This document shows, piece by piece, positions 1 through 17,219 of a stretch of 64,000 nt of DNA; positions within the stretch are counted from its first letter, which is position 1, and each line of letters starts with the position of its first letter. The stretch comes from Bradysia coprophila (Eukaryota > Arthropoda > Insecta > Diptera > Sciaridae). The stretch covers positions 5,003,501 to 5,067,500 of the forward strand of contig NW_023503608.1 in NCBI RefSeq assembly GCF_014529535.1, given 5' to 3'. A program made the translations under genes and the position numbers. The notes below the pieces were generated by a model. That model was not told the origin of the DNA. It saw only the letters and a program-made list of their open reading frames with translations, and searched no databases.

Positions 1-3000
1 ACCTTGACTGTCTGAGCAAATATTTATGGGTGAGACATTAGCTTCGTGGTTATTAATTATTTCTCTGCAGCATTCCATGATTCCAGTAATTTCTGTAGTG
101 AATACTGTTAAAAAATTTCCTAGTGACACGGATATTTCTTTAGCTATGCTAGGGCAAAATATTCCCGACCCGGTTAGATCGTCCTTTTTTGATCCATCAG
201 TGAACCACGAGAAGTGATTGTGTGCAATTGCATTCGGGGTATCCCAGAAACTACGATCCGGTATATTTACTTTAAATGATTTTTCGAATCTGTAAGTTGG
301 GATGATTAAGTCGCAGGGCATATTGACTTCAGGTATTTGTTGGGACATGGCTGACCACAACTTAGTGTGCCCGAAATTGGCATCATTGATCAAGAGTTCA
401 GACTGTTTGAACCTTAAAAGGGACGACTTGGCAAGAGACTTGATGTGAATATGTAGCGGTTCTATGTTCAATAGTGCTTCGAGTGCTGCTGTTGGGGTAG
501 TTTTCATGGCGGAAGTGATTCCAATTAATGCTAATCTTTGTAATTTACTCAGTTGGGTTTGAACAGATTTCACTTCGCATCTGGGCCACCAGACTACTGC
601 TCCATAACATAGTCTTGGTCTTACTATGGCTGTGTAAATCCAATGGAGTACTTTGGGGCTAATCCCCCAGTCATTGCCAAATAATCTGCGACATTGCCAT
701 AGGGATGCTACCGCTTTTTTAATGACGTATTCTGAATGGATGATCCAGTATAGTTTTGAGTCTAATATGACGCCCAAAAATTTTACAAATTCGGAAAAAT
801 CGATTTCCTTGCCAAAAAATTTGGGTTTTTTGAGTCCTGTAACCTTCCTTTTACGAGTGAATAATATCAGTCTCGTTTTATCTGGGTTCGCTGATTGCTC
901 CCTACTATGACACCAGGATTCAACTAGTTTTAGTGCTGATTGCATCAAGTTTGACAGGGTCGAGATGCAGATTCCTACTAGGAGAATTGCGAGGTCATCG
1001 GCAAAGCTTTGAGAGTAAAAGCCAGCATTATTAAGTAAAGATAGTAAGCTGTCTTTAACCAAACAGTATAGTAAAGGCGGTAGAATACCCCCTTGAGGAC
1101 AGCCTTTGCTTACGAAAACGCTTACTTTGGCAGTATTAAGGTAGGAGGATACAATTCGATCCCTAAGCATTTTAATAATCCATACAGTTACAGTAAGGTT
1201 GATTCCATGTGCGATACATGCTTTCCTTATTGCAGCAAATATCATATTATTAAATGCTCCGTCTATGTCAATAAAGCAACCAAGAGCAAACTCATCTTGG
1301 TTAAATGCTTTTTCTATTCTATGCACTAGGTGATGCAGAGCGGTTTCGGATGATCTTCTTGGCTGATAAGCAAACTGACGACTGTGTATGCAAAACTCTT
1401 TAAGTATTCCATCTCTCAAGTAGCGATCTATCAATTTCTCCAATGTCTTTAACAAGAAAGAAGTAAGACTGATCGGCCGGAATGCTTTCGCTGCAGTGTA
1501 AGTTTGTTGCCCCAATTTGGGTATAAATACAACGCGCACTCCTCTCCAACATTTGGGAATATGTTGGTAACGAATACTGGCAATATAGATTTCTTTCAGG
1601 TGATCGTTCATCGAATCAGAACCATATTGCAATAGGGCGGGGAAGATTTCATCTTCTCCTGCTGACTTAAAAGGAGAGAATGTAGATATTGCCCACGTTA
1701 TTTTTTCCTTGGATACTATGGATTCGGCTATTGCCATATTATCGTCATCTGTGGACGGATTCAATAATAACGAATCATGATTGATTAGAGTCGGGGCTGT
1801 AGTACTACCAGGAAAATGTACTTCTAGCAGATGTTGAAGGGTGGCTTCTGTAGAATCCGTAAATTCTCCCGAGGGAAGCTTTAATGATCCTAAAGGATTA
1901 GTTGAGTTTTTCGATAAAGACTTAAATAGCCGGGAGGCTCCTGAGTGTGAGTTAACGGTATTACAAAATTGTTGAAATTTGATCCTTTTACTCTTGCGTA
2001 AGAATTTGTTATACATACTTTGCGCAGCTCTTCTAGCGGCAACCTTATCGGGCGATTTCCCTTTGGCTTCATTAAAAGCCTTCCTTACAGTCGTTCTAAA
2101 GTTTTTCACGTCGGATGTAAAGAATGGTGCTGACCTGCCATCTTTGTACGTCTTCAGTGGACACGACTCATGGTAACTATTTATGATAGCATTTAAAAGT
2201 TCATCGGCTCTGCTGTCTAGATTCGTAATTGATTCGATTCGCCCAGTTACAGGCAGTATTGCCTTTGACAAGTTTCTCTGGAATGAGTTCCAATCTGTAT
2301 TTGCTGGATTTCTAAATTTCAGCGTGTCTATTTTGTCGGTGTCAATAGCAAATCTGATGCACCTATGGTCAGATGTCAAGATGTCATCGGTCACTCTCCA
2401 GTCTTTAATAAGATTGGCTACATGTAGCGATGCTAGAGTTATATCTAGTACCTCGTCTCGAATACTATTTCTAAAGGTGGGTTCATTTCCTTTGTTTAGG
2501 ATTACAAGGTCAGAGCTCAGAATAAATTCGAGCAATGAATCGCCTTTCGGATTACAATCTGAGCTGCCCCAGACTGTGTGATGCGAATTCGCATCGGAAC
2601 CTAATATCAGAGGAAGATTGTTATTCTTGCAATACGCCACTAACTGAGTAACCTCAGCACTGGGGGGAAGAATGTTCGCTTCCGAGGGAGTATAGCATGA
2701 TGCTATCACGATTGTATTTGCAACTTTGTTCAATTTAACCTTCAGTGAAATTACTGCTAAGTCCCCCGTACAGAATTGTGTTAACGGGAAGATGTCGCAG
2801 TTCTTAGATGCTAAAATACACGCTCTTAATTTATTGCTGCCTTTGTATGAGATGATTTGATATTTCGTTTTGTCTATTAATTTAATCTCATTCCTGAGAA
2901 TATAAGGCTCTTGGATCATGCCGATAAATCGTTGTGATTCGAATCTCAGATAATTAATTTCTATGCTGGCTGCTTTGCAGTGTTCCATGTTTCCTTGGAA

Positions 3001-3024
3001 AAATTCTAATCTATTTTTCTTCAT
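1..3024 (-). CDS. Non-LTR retrotransposon ORF2: endonuclease, reverse transcriptase, RNase H (3' end outside window)
   Basis: Reading leftward from an ATG at 3024 the frame stays open to the window edge, at least 1008 codons. Order of domains: AP-type endonuclease near residues 10-230 (SDANSHHTVWG near residue 140 and TSDHR further on), reverse transcriptase near 390-760 (GCPQGG at about 641, FADD at about 674), then an RNase H start with FTDGS at about 941. This order fits the I/LOA/R1/jockey group of LINE elements. The start was chosen because the endonuclease core begins at once (MKKNRLEFFQGN); the short frame at 3011-3214 that starts at the ORF1 stop is an overlap in another frame. Seen: no stop or frameshift in 3 kb. 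Inference: a recent, possibly still competent copy. The clade is not certain. Confidence 0.93.
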   Translation of the reverse strand, partial: MKKNRLEFFQGNMEHCKAASIEINYLRFESQRFIGMIQEPYILRNEIKLIDKTKYQIISYKGSNKLRACILASKNCDIFPLTQFCTGDLAVISLKVKLNKVANTIVIASCYTPSEANILPPSAEVTQLVAYCKNNNLPLILGSDANSHHTVWGSSDCNPKGDSLLEFILSSDLVILNKGNEPTFRNSIRDEVLDITLASLHVANLIKDWRVTDDILTSDHRCIRFAIDTDKIDTLKFRNPANTDWNSFQRNLSKAILPVTGRIESITNLDSRADELLNAIINSYHESCPLKTYKDGRSAPFFTSDVKNFRTTVRKAFNEAKGKSPDKVAARRAAQSMYNKFLRKSKRIKFQQFCNTVNSHSGASRLFKSLSKNSTNPLGSLKLPSGEFTDSTEATLQHLLEVHFPGSTTAPTLINHDSLLLNPSTDDDNMAIAESIVSKEKITWAISTFSPFKSAGEDEIFPALLQYGSDSMNDHLKEIYIASIRYQHIPKCWRGVRVVFIPKLGQQTYTAAKAFRPISLTSFLLKTLEKLIDRYLRDGILKEFCIHSRQFAYQPRRSSETALHHLVHRIEKAFNQDEFALGCFIDIDGAFNNMIFAAIRKACIAHGINLTVTVWIIKMLRDRIVSSYLNTAKVSVFVSKGCPQGGILPPLLYCLVKDSLLSLLNNAGFYSQSFADDLAILLVGICISTLSNLMQSALKLVESWCHSREQSANPDKTRLILFTRKRKVTGLKKPKFFGKEIDFSEFVKFLGVILDSKLYWIIHSEYVIKKAVASLWQCRRLFGNDWGISPKVLHWIYTAIVRPRLCYGAVVWWPRCEVKSVQTQLSKLQRLALIGITSAMKTTPTAALEALLNIEPLHIHIKSLAKSSLLRFKQSELLINDANFGHTKLWSAMSQQIPEVNMPCDLIIPTYRFEKSFKVNIPDRSFWDTPNAIAHNHFSWFTDGSKKDDLTGSGIFCPSIAKEISVSLGNFLTVFTTEITGIMECCREIINNHEANVSPINICSDSQG

Positions 3025-3214
3025 CTTGGAAACAGTTTACGTTAAGTGGCTCTAGGCGTTGTGTATAACATCCTACTGGGAGTGTGGCTACTGAGTACGA
3101 TAATCGCCTTGATGGTAAAAACAAGAGTTGATTTGTATGCTGGGAAATAAATTTTTCATTTTTATTCAATTTATGGGAATGGATTTTACAAATTAGTGAT
3201 CGCTGCTGCTTCAT

Positions 3215-3956
3215 TCACTTTTTCGGGAACATTTTTATCCGGCTGCTGCCGGCGTACGGTTTGAAATCGACTTCCTTAAGTGCTGGAAGTGAATTTTCAT
3301 CGACGTTGACGATCCACGTTTGCTTATTCTTTTCGACTTTGGACCGAAAAACGCATCTCCAATTGGAGGTATCCAGATTGACATTTTGCGCTGCCATGAG
3401 AGTGAAAATATCGGGTGGCTCGAGCGATGGCATCGACACGATCATTGTGTACTTGAACAGAGTTGGTGGGGCCCCTTGATTGATTGACTTAATTTTCGCG
3501 TTTCCCCATGGAATAATACCTGGGATTATCGAAGTGAGCCAATCCCGAGTTGTGGCATTTGAACAGATGTAGCGAAATTTTCCCCGGTCGAGGAAGCTAT
3601 CCTCAAAGTTGATTTTGCTGATGTCTTTCGCTCGAGTGATTTCTTTTAGCACGGCGGTGTATATGCTGGTGCCTTGCGTCTCACTGAAGAACTCAATTGC
3701 TGCATCGTCCGAAACAATGTCGACGATGTGGAAGTCATTTTTAACCACTTCGGAAACAAGCGGCGGCATTGTGACTGATGGTTTCAATTTTTTTCGGAGT
3801 AGACGACGACGATTTTTCTGTTGTATCTTCCGAGAATACCATGGAACGGTGGTTACGCTTAGAGGAATTCGTTACCTCCAAATTGTTGAGGTTTGCTGAT
3901 ATACCGCTCAACGACGATTCGCTAATGGTTCGGTATATACGATTCGGTCCAAACAC
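3215..3956 (-). pseudogene. Retrotransposon ORF1 with DUF4780-like domain, frame broken
   Basis: Upstream of ORF2 on the same strand. The part from 3787 to 3215 encodes about 190 aa that look like the DUF4780 region of insect LINE ORF1 proteins: FLDRGKFRYICSNATTRDWL, then PP..F, QNVNLDTSNWRC and a terminal Phe-Lys-Pro-Tyr stretch. It has no ATG at its own start. The Ser/Thr-rich N-terminal part (3956 to 3741) lies in another frame and overlaps it, so the ORF1 appears to carry a one-base frame offset near 3741-3787; the N-terminal frame itself is closed upstream by a TAG near 4006. The stop of ORF1 (TGA, 3215-3217) is followed directly by an ATG. ORF1 is thus less well kept than ORF2. Confidence 0.72.
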
Positions 3957-4504
3957 TATTGTTGTATTTAATTCGTTGTCCTCGTTGTCCGATTGTAGGA
4001 TCTATCAAAGTATTGAGATAACTATTTTAATGACATATTTGTTGCCGTCTGGAACCCGAAAATGAATGTTCATTATTGGTGAAACAGTCATGAAAACGAT
4101 ACCAAAGTATAACTTTATTTCGGCGTGCCACGCGTAATATTGAGACTGTACAAAAATTTAAGGAGAGGTGATGGTGTCCCTGTATTTTGAAGAATCTTAT
4201 GACTCATTGCAGTGTGTTATTGCATTACTGTAATCAAAACGTGGGCATACGGGCCAATACAAAGCACTGACAGTGCGTTGGGCCAATATCAATTATAAAT
4301 AAATGCAGAGAAGTATAAAAGTACCGAAATAAAATTTTAAAGATCTCCAAATTTAGCTGTTTTAATTTCAATACGGAGCAGTGATCAATAGAAAATATCT
4401 TAGAATGATGGTGATTATGAAGGTTTGATTTACGAAAAATCTTCAGTTTCTTTAAACGATAAAACGGAATCACTAATCTTACTTTTTCTCGCTACATTTC
4501 TTAC
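3957..4504. other. Non-coding, 5' flank of the retrotransposon
   Basis: Probably the 5' part of the retrotransposon followed by host intergenic DNA. A short minus-strand frame near 4020-4080 (starting MNIHFR) ends in two stops and is not convincing. No clear 5' end, target duplication or gene was found. Confidence 0.4.
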
Positions 4505-4858
4505 GAAAATCTTTAGTGTTTCTGGTCCTATTGGCTGTGGGTGCACGAGCACGAGCTATGCCGCATGACGAAGTAAGTGCATGCAATTTCTGCTATTAGA
4601 AGCGCATGTGATTTACTGGTGGTTGTAATCATGACCATGGAGCTGTAACTCAAACAAATCCTTCTCCTTATACCATTACAATATCCGCAGAGTCAAGGCT
4701 GGCGACAAAGTGACGGTGACTATCAATGGAAATGAAAACAATTCCTTCAAAGGATTCGTGGTACATACAAGCCAGGGATAATCAATCAAAACCATAAACT
4801 CGGAAAGTTTGTTGCAATTGATGAAGACTCTAAAACTTTGACTTGCGATAATACTGAT
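4505..4858 (+). pseudogene. Reeler-domain (noduler/defence-protein-like) pseudogene
   Basis: Two exon-like pieces are recognisable. 4505-4572 encodes a signal-peptide-like stretch (KSLVFLVLLAVGARARA) followed by MPHDE and a good donor (gtaagt at 4573), but no ATG stands in frame. From about 4632 the text reads HDHGAVTQTNPSPYTITIS, then in another frame VKAGDKVTVTINGNE and NSFKGFVVHT, then in a third frame LGKFVAIDEDSKTLTC, ending at a donor-like gtgagt at 4859. The order His-Gly, Pro-Tyr, Val-Lys-Ala-Gly-Asp, Phe-Lys-Gly-Phe is that of secreted insect Reeler proteins (noduler, DFP). Two frame changes and the lost start mark it as dead, unless the reading is affected by sequence errors. The source gene is not in the window. 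Confidence 0.6.
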
Positions 4859-5914
4859 GTGAGTAATTTGAATTTCAGGACTAGCTTCCAGTACTTTAAA
4901 ATGAAAATGGATCTTGAATATTTTAATTAGGACACAATAACACAAAAGTCAATTCTAAGCGAGTTGCCTACAGTCAGTTTTTAAATGGATAACTCCAGAT
5001 TCAGTGCACGAGAACATTGTTTTCTACTTTACCGTTGTTAAGTCAAGGACTGAATTTTGGGTGAAGTTACCCTCATCTCAGACCCTAATTGTTGAATAGT
5101 AATTTTGTTGAGTAGGACCAGAGTTTTGATGATGCTGAATTCCCGCAACGTTTGTTGAATATTGCTTTTCTAGACTTTTAGTATTCCTGTATCTGAATTA
5201 AATCGAATTTTATCGGTACATCGAATGAAAAAATAAAATTTACTTTGATGACGTTCTGGTTTTCAATTCACAATGGTCGATGCTTTGTTTGGAGATTTTC
5301 CAGCTAATATGGCTAATATTTGCTAACGCATTCACTTGAAATGTGCCGAATCCTGTCATTTTGCTAAACCCTAAATGTCAGCCCCTCCAAGTGTTGTCTT
5401 GCTTAGTTGTCTCATAACTTCCCTGTATGTTTTTGTATGGATAATCAAGAAGTGTGCACTGCTGAAAGCCCATGCTAAGACGAGTACGGATTGCAGTCGT
5501 GTAGCTGGTCAATAATCGTGTTCTGGCCAATAATCGCTATCTTAGTAGATTAATTGAAATGAATCTATCAATAACAACGAAAAGACTTATTTTTTAATCA
5601 CCTTAGTGCTTTCAAGAACATCTCATCTTTTACCCCATTAGTTTCGATCTCTTTCTTCTGTAAATCGTGGCTGGTTTTATTGATTAGGGATACGGATTGC
5701 ACTTTCTAAGACTTTAACACAATGTATCACAAACAGCTCGTAAGCTAATTGTCCATTAATGCGCTGATCGTTTAAGTTGCAGTGTAGCTGGTTTTGATAA
5801 TATTTTTTGGTATAAAGACCAATGTTTCCATTGAATTGAGTTCAGACGCAAATAGTTTGTTTGATGTGCAACCAAAGAACGTTAATAAACTGGTTTTCTC
5901 ACAATTACAAAATT
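4859..5914. other. Intergenic, no gene seen
   Basis: AT-rich sequence with many stops in all frames. It presumably contains the promoter and 5' UTR of the beta-propeller gene, but no convincing TATA/initiator pair was fixed. Confidence 0.4.
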
Positions 5915-7056
5915 ATGAAACTAAGTTGCACTTTGCTATCAATTTCGGTTCTATTTCAATGCGCAACCGCTTGGACCAGTTTTGATAGTCTGGGTGGAGG
6001 TGTAATTCACGTGGCATCGTCATCATGGGGTCCGGGCAGAATGAACATTTTTGGTATTGCTAATAACGGACAAGTCTACCATAGATCGTTTAGGAGTGGT
6101 ATCTGGTCCGATTGGGAAAGTTTAGGCGGATATACTCAACTGAAACCAGCTGCATTTTCGATTAAACCGAATTGGGTCGACATCGTTTATACCGGACCGG
6201 ATCAAATGTTGTATCGAAAAACGTGGAATGGATTGGCTTGGAACGATTGGAGACAGATCACGAATGAAGGCAAATTTATATACGGTCCAACTTTAACAGC
6301 GAGTCCAGTGGATACTACAAATCTTCACGTGTTTGGTGTATCTAAAAATCGGGCACTTTATCATTGCGTAATCGATGTAACCAACGACCAGTCGTCATTA
6401 TGGGAAGATTTAGGCGGTGAGCTTGTAGGAGAACCAGCAGCAGTTTCATATGGAAGCAATAGATTTGACGTATTTGGTGTTGCATACGATAATCGAATAT
6501 GGCAAAAGACTTATGACTACGGCTGGAGGGAATGGAAGGTTCTCTATGGCGGTCAATATAAACCAGGAATTGGAGTAGCATCTAAGGGACCTGGAAGCAT
6601 AAATGTGTTTGGTAGAGGTCTAGATGACACCATTTACTATCGTTCATATGGAAACGGTAAATGGCACGACACTGAGAGAATGAGGGGACAAGTGAGAGGT
6701 AGTATGTCTGCCGTTGCAACTGGGTCAACTCGAGTCGATGTGTTTGTTGCTGGAGAGAGTGACGGGGCTGTGTATCATAGTTATTTGGACTCAAAAAGTG
6801 ATAATGATCCGACTGATTAGTAAGTTTGGAACTGTTTTCAAGTTTCTTCCTTCATTTCATGTTTTATTTCTACTTTAGTGGCTGTTACAGAGGATTTTGC
6901 TGGACCAATTGTAGTACCGTAGTTGCTGATGAAGTAAAAAGATCCGAATGGTGTTACACAACAAAGGGATTTAATCGAGACTTCAAGTACGTTTCGTGCG
7001 AAGGCTTCGATAGCTGCCAAAACAACTGGAAATGTGCAGGTTCATGTATGGTTTAG
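5915..7056 (+). CDS. Secreted PLL-like beta-propeller (lectin-type) protein with Cys-rich C-terminal domain
   Basis: Two exons, 5915-6819 and 6879-7056 (59-nt intron, gtaagt...tttag), giving 360 aa. The ATG at 5915 is preferred over the upstream in-frame ATG at 5864 because it opens a clean signal peptide (MKLSCTLLSISVLFQCATA). Residues 20-300 hold about six repeats of roughly 45 aa with the pattern [VI]FG....[DN]..[VIL]Y.R....G.W..W..LGG, as in PLL/PVL-type (DUF346) lectin propellers known from Photorhabdus and fungi. Without splicing the frame would stop at TAG right at the donor; splicing adds a 58-aa domain with 8 cysteines (GCYRGFCWTNC, WCYTT, SCEGFDSC, KCAGSC). Sugar binding and a role in defence or in binding microbes are inferred. 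AATAAA-type signals follow near 7105. Patchy presence of such propellers in animals makes horizontal origin worth testing. Confidence 0.87.
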
Positions 7057-8487
7057 ACACAATCGCCAATTAAATTTTAATTAACCAAGCCATTTTATGA
7101 CAAAAAATAAATAAATTTGGAGTTATACCATTAACCAGCACTAGGAGCACACTCAAAACTGCTAATAGTTTTCGAATAGTATTTTCTATAGAAGTGTACA
7201 GAAATGATGTGCTCAACTAGCCCAGAAAATCCAACAGGCAAACTTGCCACAAGAGTGGCCTCTGGTAAAGCAGTGGGTCGATGAATTACATCGCAACTAG
7301 TTCCACTACCAACTCATCTGTGGATCCGATATATGAGAAAACCAGTCTCATACTTTGAAGAGCTTCACGTATTTGTGATGAAGGAAAATTTGAGATCGTA
7401 GAAGAAGGACAGTAACTAGAAAGAGAGTTATGATTTTTCAATACATTTTTAGAAGCAACGTGTTTTCCAGAAATTTCTCTGACTGTTTTAGTAGAGCTTT
7501 CGAAAAATAGAGAAAAGAATATTTGACCCCCAGGGAATGAGAGGCAATTTATCACTTTATTGGTCAATAACTTGTACTGTAAACGGTAATAAATTGGATG
7601 AAATTCCTTTCATAGAACATACCTAGCGAGCAAATTCCAAAATATCACAAAGAACGTCAGTAAAATTTGGACAAAAAATTTCTTAAGCTGGTCCACCCAT
7701 ACGAACAAAACTGCTTAAATTCGTCTTTATACGGTCTCATTACCACAACACCCCTGCTTGTAACTATTCCACTAGCAGAAAAAAGTACAAGCAGGTTTGT
7801 ATGGATGAACCAGCTGAAAAATAGCTGAAGCAAATTCATGTCTAAATTTAACTAGCGTCCACTGTAAGCCAAAATATATTTTTTAAGCAACCTGTTCGTT
7901 ATGACGTGATTCAAATATTCAGGTTCCATGTCCATTCCAGTAATGAATCAGATTCAGGTCGCAACAGGTGTCAGTTACATGGAATTAGATCAGGTAAACT
8001 GGTTACTAGCCTTTACATTTTCAACAAACCACAAACTAGAAGAAAAAACCAAATCGAGAGCCAACAAAGAATTGATTTTAATTGATTTTTAATAAATTTA
8101 AAACCCCGCGCGTGTATTAGGCACATGAATCTGAGGTTCATCATCATAATAAATTCTAAATCTGGTAATTTAACGTCTATTAATACTAAAATTACACATT
8201 ATACACATTAAATGATATATTTTGTTGTTGTTTTAAACTAATCGCAATTCATTTATATAACTTAAGTACTCCAAATGAGTGGAATAATTATTTTAAACCA
8301 TTGTTCTTAACGATATATTCCGTAAAATTTTAATTCCTGCTGCCTGGCTTATTGTTCGTCACGGACTTTTTTTAAAATCTATATGCTTACTTTACCAACA
8401 TTTATATGGAAAACATTTTCCTTATTATAACGAGACGTAGAAACAGAAAAAGTTAATTTTGATGAAATGATAAAAGTTTGCACAATT
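7057..8487. other. Intergenic, small imperfect hairpin at 7686-7815
   Basis: No gene recognised. GCTGGTCCACCCATACGAAC near 7687 is roughly mirrored by GTTTGTATGGATGAACCAGC near 7795, so a short foldback element may sit here. The right end is the 3' UTR of MAPKAP kinase 2. Confidence 0.4.
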
Positions 8488-14321
<5,834 letters not shown>

Positions 14322-17219
14322 GTTTGTTCTTTCTGAAACGGATTTTTATTTTACAATCAAAATTTCTGATTGGAACTGGATTTCATAGTTTGTTCCACTG
14401 CATTTTTATTATTTACGTCTTAGATTATGTGTACACACAGAGCGATAGTGTATAATATCACGATGTTGTAATCAAAAATAAATCGCTTGGCAATAGCTTC
14501 AACAAATTTTGCAATAACAGTTACTCGATATGTTGAATAGGAATTTAAAAAAAGTTTTTTTTTTAAGTAAATTTTCTTATCAGCATTCTAATCTGAATAT
14601 ATGTAATTTACTTGTGGTTATCGTTTTTTTTATTTGGTGGGTGCATATAAAATGGCGTGTTGCCTAACGAAAAAACATTATTATTCTTTCCATTTGAACT
14701 AAAAAAAATGGAAAGAAAAAAAAATCACAAATGCAAAATCAACAAAATGCAGCCAATTTATTGCGAAGAAAATTAAAATTCAACGAATCTCCATGAATGA
14801 ATTTTGAAAACAATCGGAATAATTCAATTGAAGCGACATATGAATGGAATATTTTTTTCTGCTTCTTAATTCACATGATGACAGACGGTTCCCAGACACA
14901 TAATCTGCCAATAACTTTTACTGGTTTGCCGAGCAATTCACTCATTTGATAAGGAAACAATTTTAATTACCTGTTGAGTCGGTTGTGCGGATTAAAATTA
15001 CTGCAGGAAAAGTATCAGATTAAAATAAATACATGTCTAAGATAAGTAGGAAGAGAAAACAGACGAAATTTTGCGTACGTCAAAAAATGAAGGCTATTAT
15101 GAACATTTGACAAATGAAACTGACATCATCATCGTCATCATCAACTGTCATTAAACTTCAATGAACTTGTACGTTGAGCAGCCAGAGATGAGCGGCAGCG
15201 GATTTTTTTTTACAATTTATTCAAATTATATGAAGAATTCGGAACGAAAGCATTTCTTCTTTCACAGAAAAGGCTAGTCTATATCAATGAATGACAAAAT
15301 TAAACAACAATTTCCGGTGAAACTTATAGTGAAGAGTTTGTTTACACAAATGAAGTAATAAATATTATGCACCTATGGCTAAATGTTTATTTTGACGAGT
15401 TGGTGATTGTGATCCTAAACCGAAGGCGCGAATCATTTTTTATGTGTCGATGCAAAGATAGACCCAAATTCACTATCCGAACTGATGCATAATGTTACTC
15501 TAACCACACAGAAACGGTTCTACTCACTAAGCCCCCGGGTAATGAGTCATTACTTCATTGACATGAGTGTAAAAACTCAATTTCCTGAGGTTTGGTGAGT
15601 AATAGTATATTACTTCCGAGGTTCCAAGTTGTGTATTTGATAAGTGGGGTGTTACAGCCCGACCCGAAGGGGAGGGCTGTATTCCCCACTTGTCAAATAC
15701 ACAACTTGGAACTTGGAACCTCGTAAGTACAATGCTTTACGTGATTAGCCAATGTAAATGAAAATTAAACAAGCCGTAACATGTATTACCAATGTTACGA
15801 TATTTACGTATGTATTATGACTTGTACAGGGAAATCGCATGTGGATTAAATAACACCGTTTGGATTGTATTCGTTGAAAAAACCGAAATCTTTTTTTCTT
15901 CGACTGTACGTAATTGTTTTGAGCTGTGTATTTTGCCTTGTGTGGTTGCATCCCTGTGCTTCGGCTCGAGCAGTAAACGCCACACTTGGCAAAATAAAAA
16001 ATTCCAAATAACGACGTAAGCTACTATTGTGTCTAACACCAGGTTATACTTTGTTATTATGACGAAACTATCGCCGTTTCAAAAAGAGGAAGATAGTTTC
16101 ATCTAAATAGTTGATAGATGATACAGCTGCGAGCTGCCTTTCTAATTGATTAAGCGAAATACTGACCTTTAAGTCTTTGTGATTTCGTTGCTGTCATTTA
16201 ACTTTTCGTGGATGGCACGGCCCGCCACCAAGAATTATCAAGAGATTGGAACAAACTCTGCTATTTTATTAGCTTTAACGGTAGTCTAACAGGCTAACTT
16301 TATGGTTTTGGGTTTCAGGACAACGACGACAAAAATGAAATGTAGGTTAAACTGAAGAAGTAAAAGATTCTTCATCAAACACTAAAAGAAAAAAGTAACA
16401 GAGGTAAAGTCTGAAATGGCTGCCTGACTATCTATTACATTATACATTATTACATTAAATATTATTAGATTAGATTTATTAGGACAGGTTGGGAGAGCCC
16501 TGCACTTAAGCATTTGATGGGTATGTTGTGCTTATGTTTACTAGTAATTCTTAGTCCTATCACAGATGTAAAATGTTCCATTTATCGTACGTTTAAAGCT
16601 AAAGTAAAATTGTAATTTTCAACGGTCGGGTCTACGATTGCCTACATTTGTAAACAAGATTTTTGGTATCAAATGTTTTTGGAAATTTCAATTATGTTAA
16701 AGTCCCTCCTCTGAGCAACAAATATTTTGACACTTGGCAAAAAAACAATTTACATTTCAAAACGTAAATGTAATTAGGTTAGTGCATATGCATACTCACC
16801 TTGTACGAATCAACATTTGCGTGGGTACTTTTTGAATGGTCCATTGGGTAAAGTGGCACAAATACACGTCAAGTGTCAGTCTTACCATTAAAGTACTACT
16901 TTAGAAGTTTCTTCACATCTACTTGTCGTATAAAAATACATTCAATGCACAGTGGGTCTGACACCTGCGTCGCTTCAATACAAAACATTGCTCAATTCAT
17001 AAAATGGAAATTTATTTCATTTGAATGCTTCCGTTAAAAAAAATCAAACAAAAAACTTGGATATTCATCATTTGGTGTAGTAAAGTGACGAATGAACAAA
17101 ATGCTTGTATCTGTTCTTATTAAACCTTATTGCTTTTGCTAACAAAATTAAAGTTAATAATTTTGAATACCTGGCACTGTTGTATGTGTGTAAGAATTTG
17201 TTGATCCACAATCCATTAA
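14322..17219. other. Intergenic region between MAPk-Ak2 and U2A
   Basis: Probably includes the 5' UTR exon and promoter of MAPk-Ak2. Contains the foldback at 15612-15728. ORFs of about 70 codons on both strands at 15745-16039 overlap each other and are not supported. No gene recognised. Confidence 0.4.
15612..15728. repeat. Foldback (MITE-like) element
   Basis: AGGTTCCAAGTTGTGTATTT at about 15620 is mirrored by AAATACACAACTTGGAACTT at about 15697, and GTGGGGTGTTACAGCCC by GGGCTGTATTCCCCAC, around a short GC-rich loop. Arms of about 50 bp. No transposase. Confidence 0.75.
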
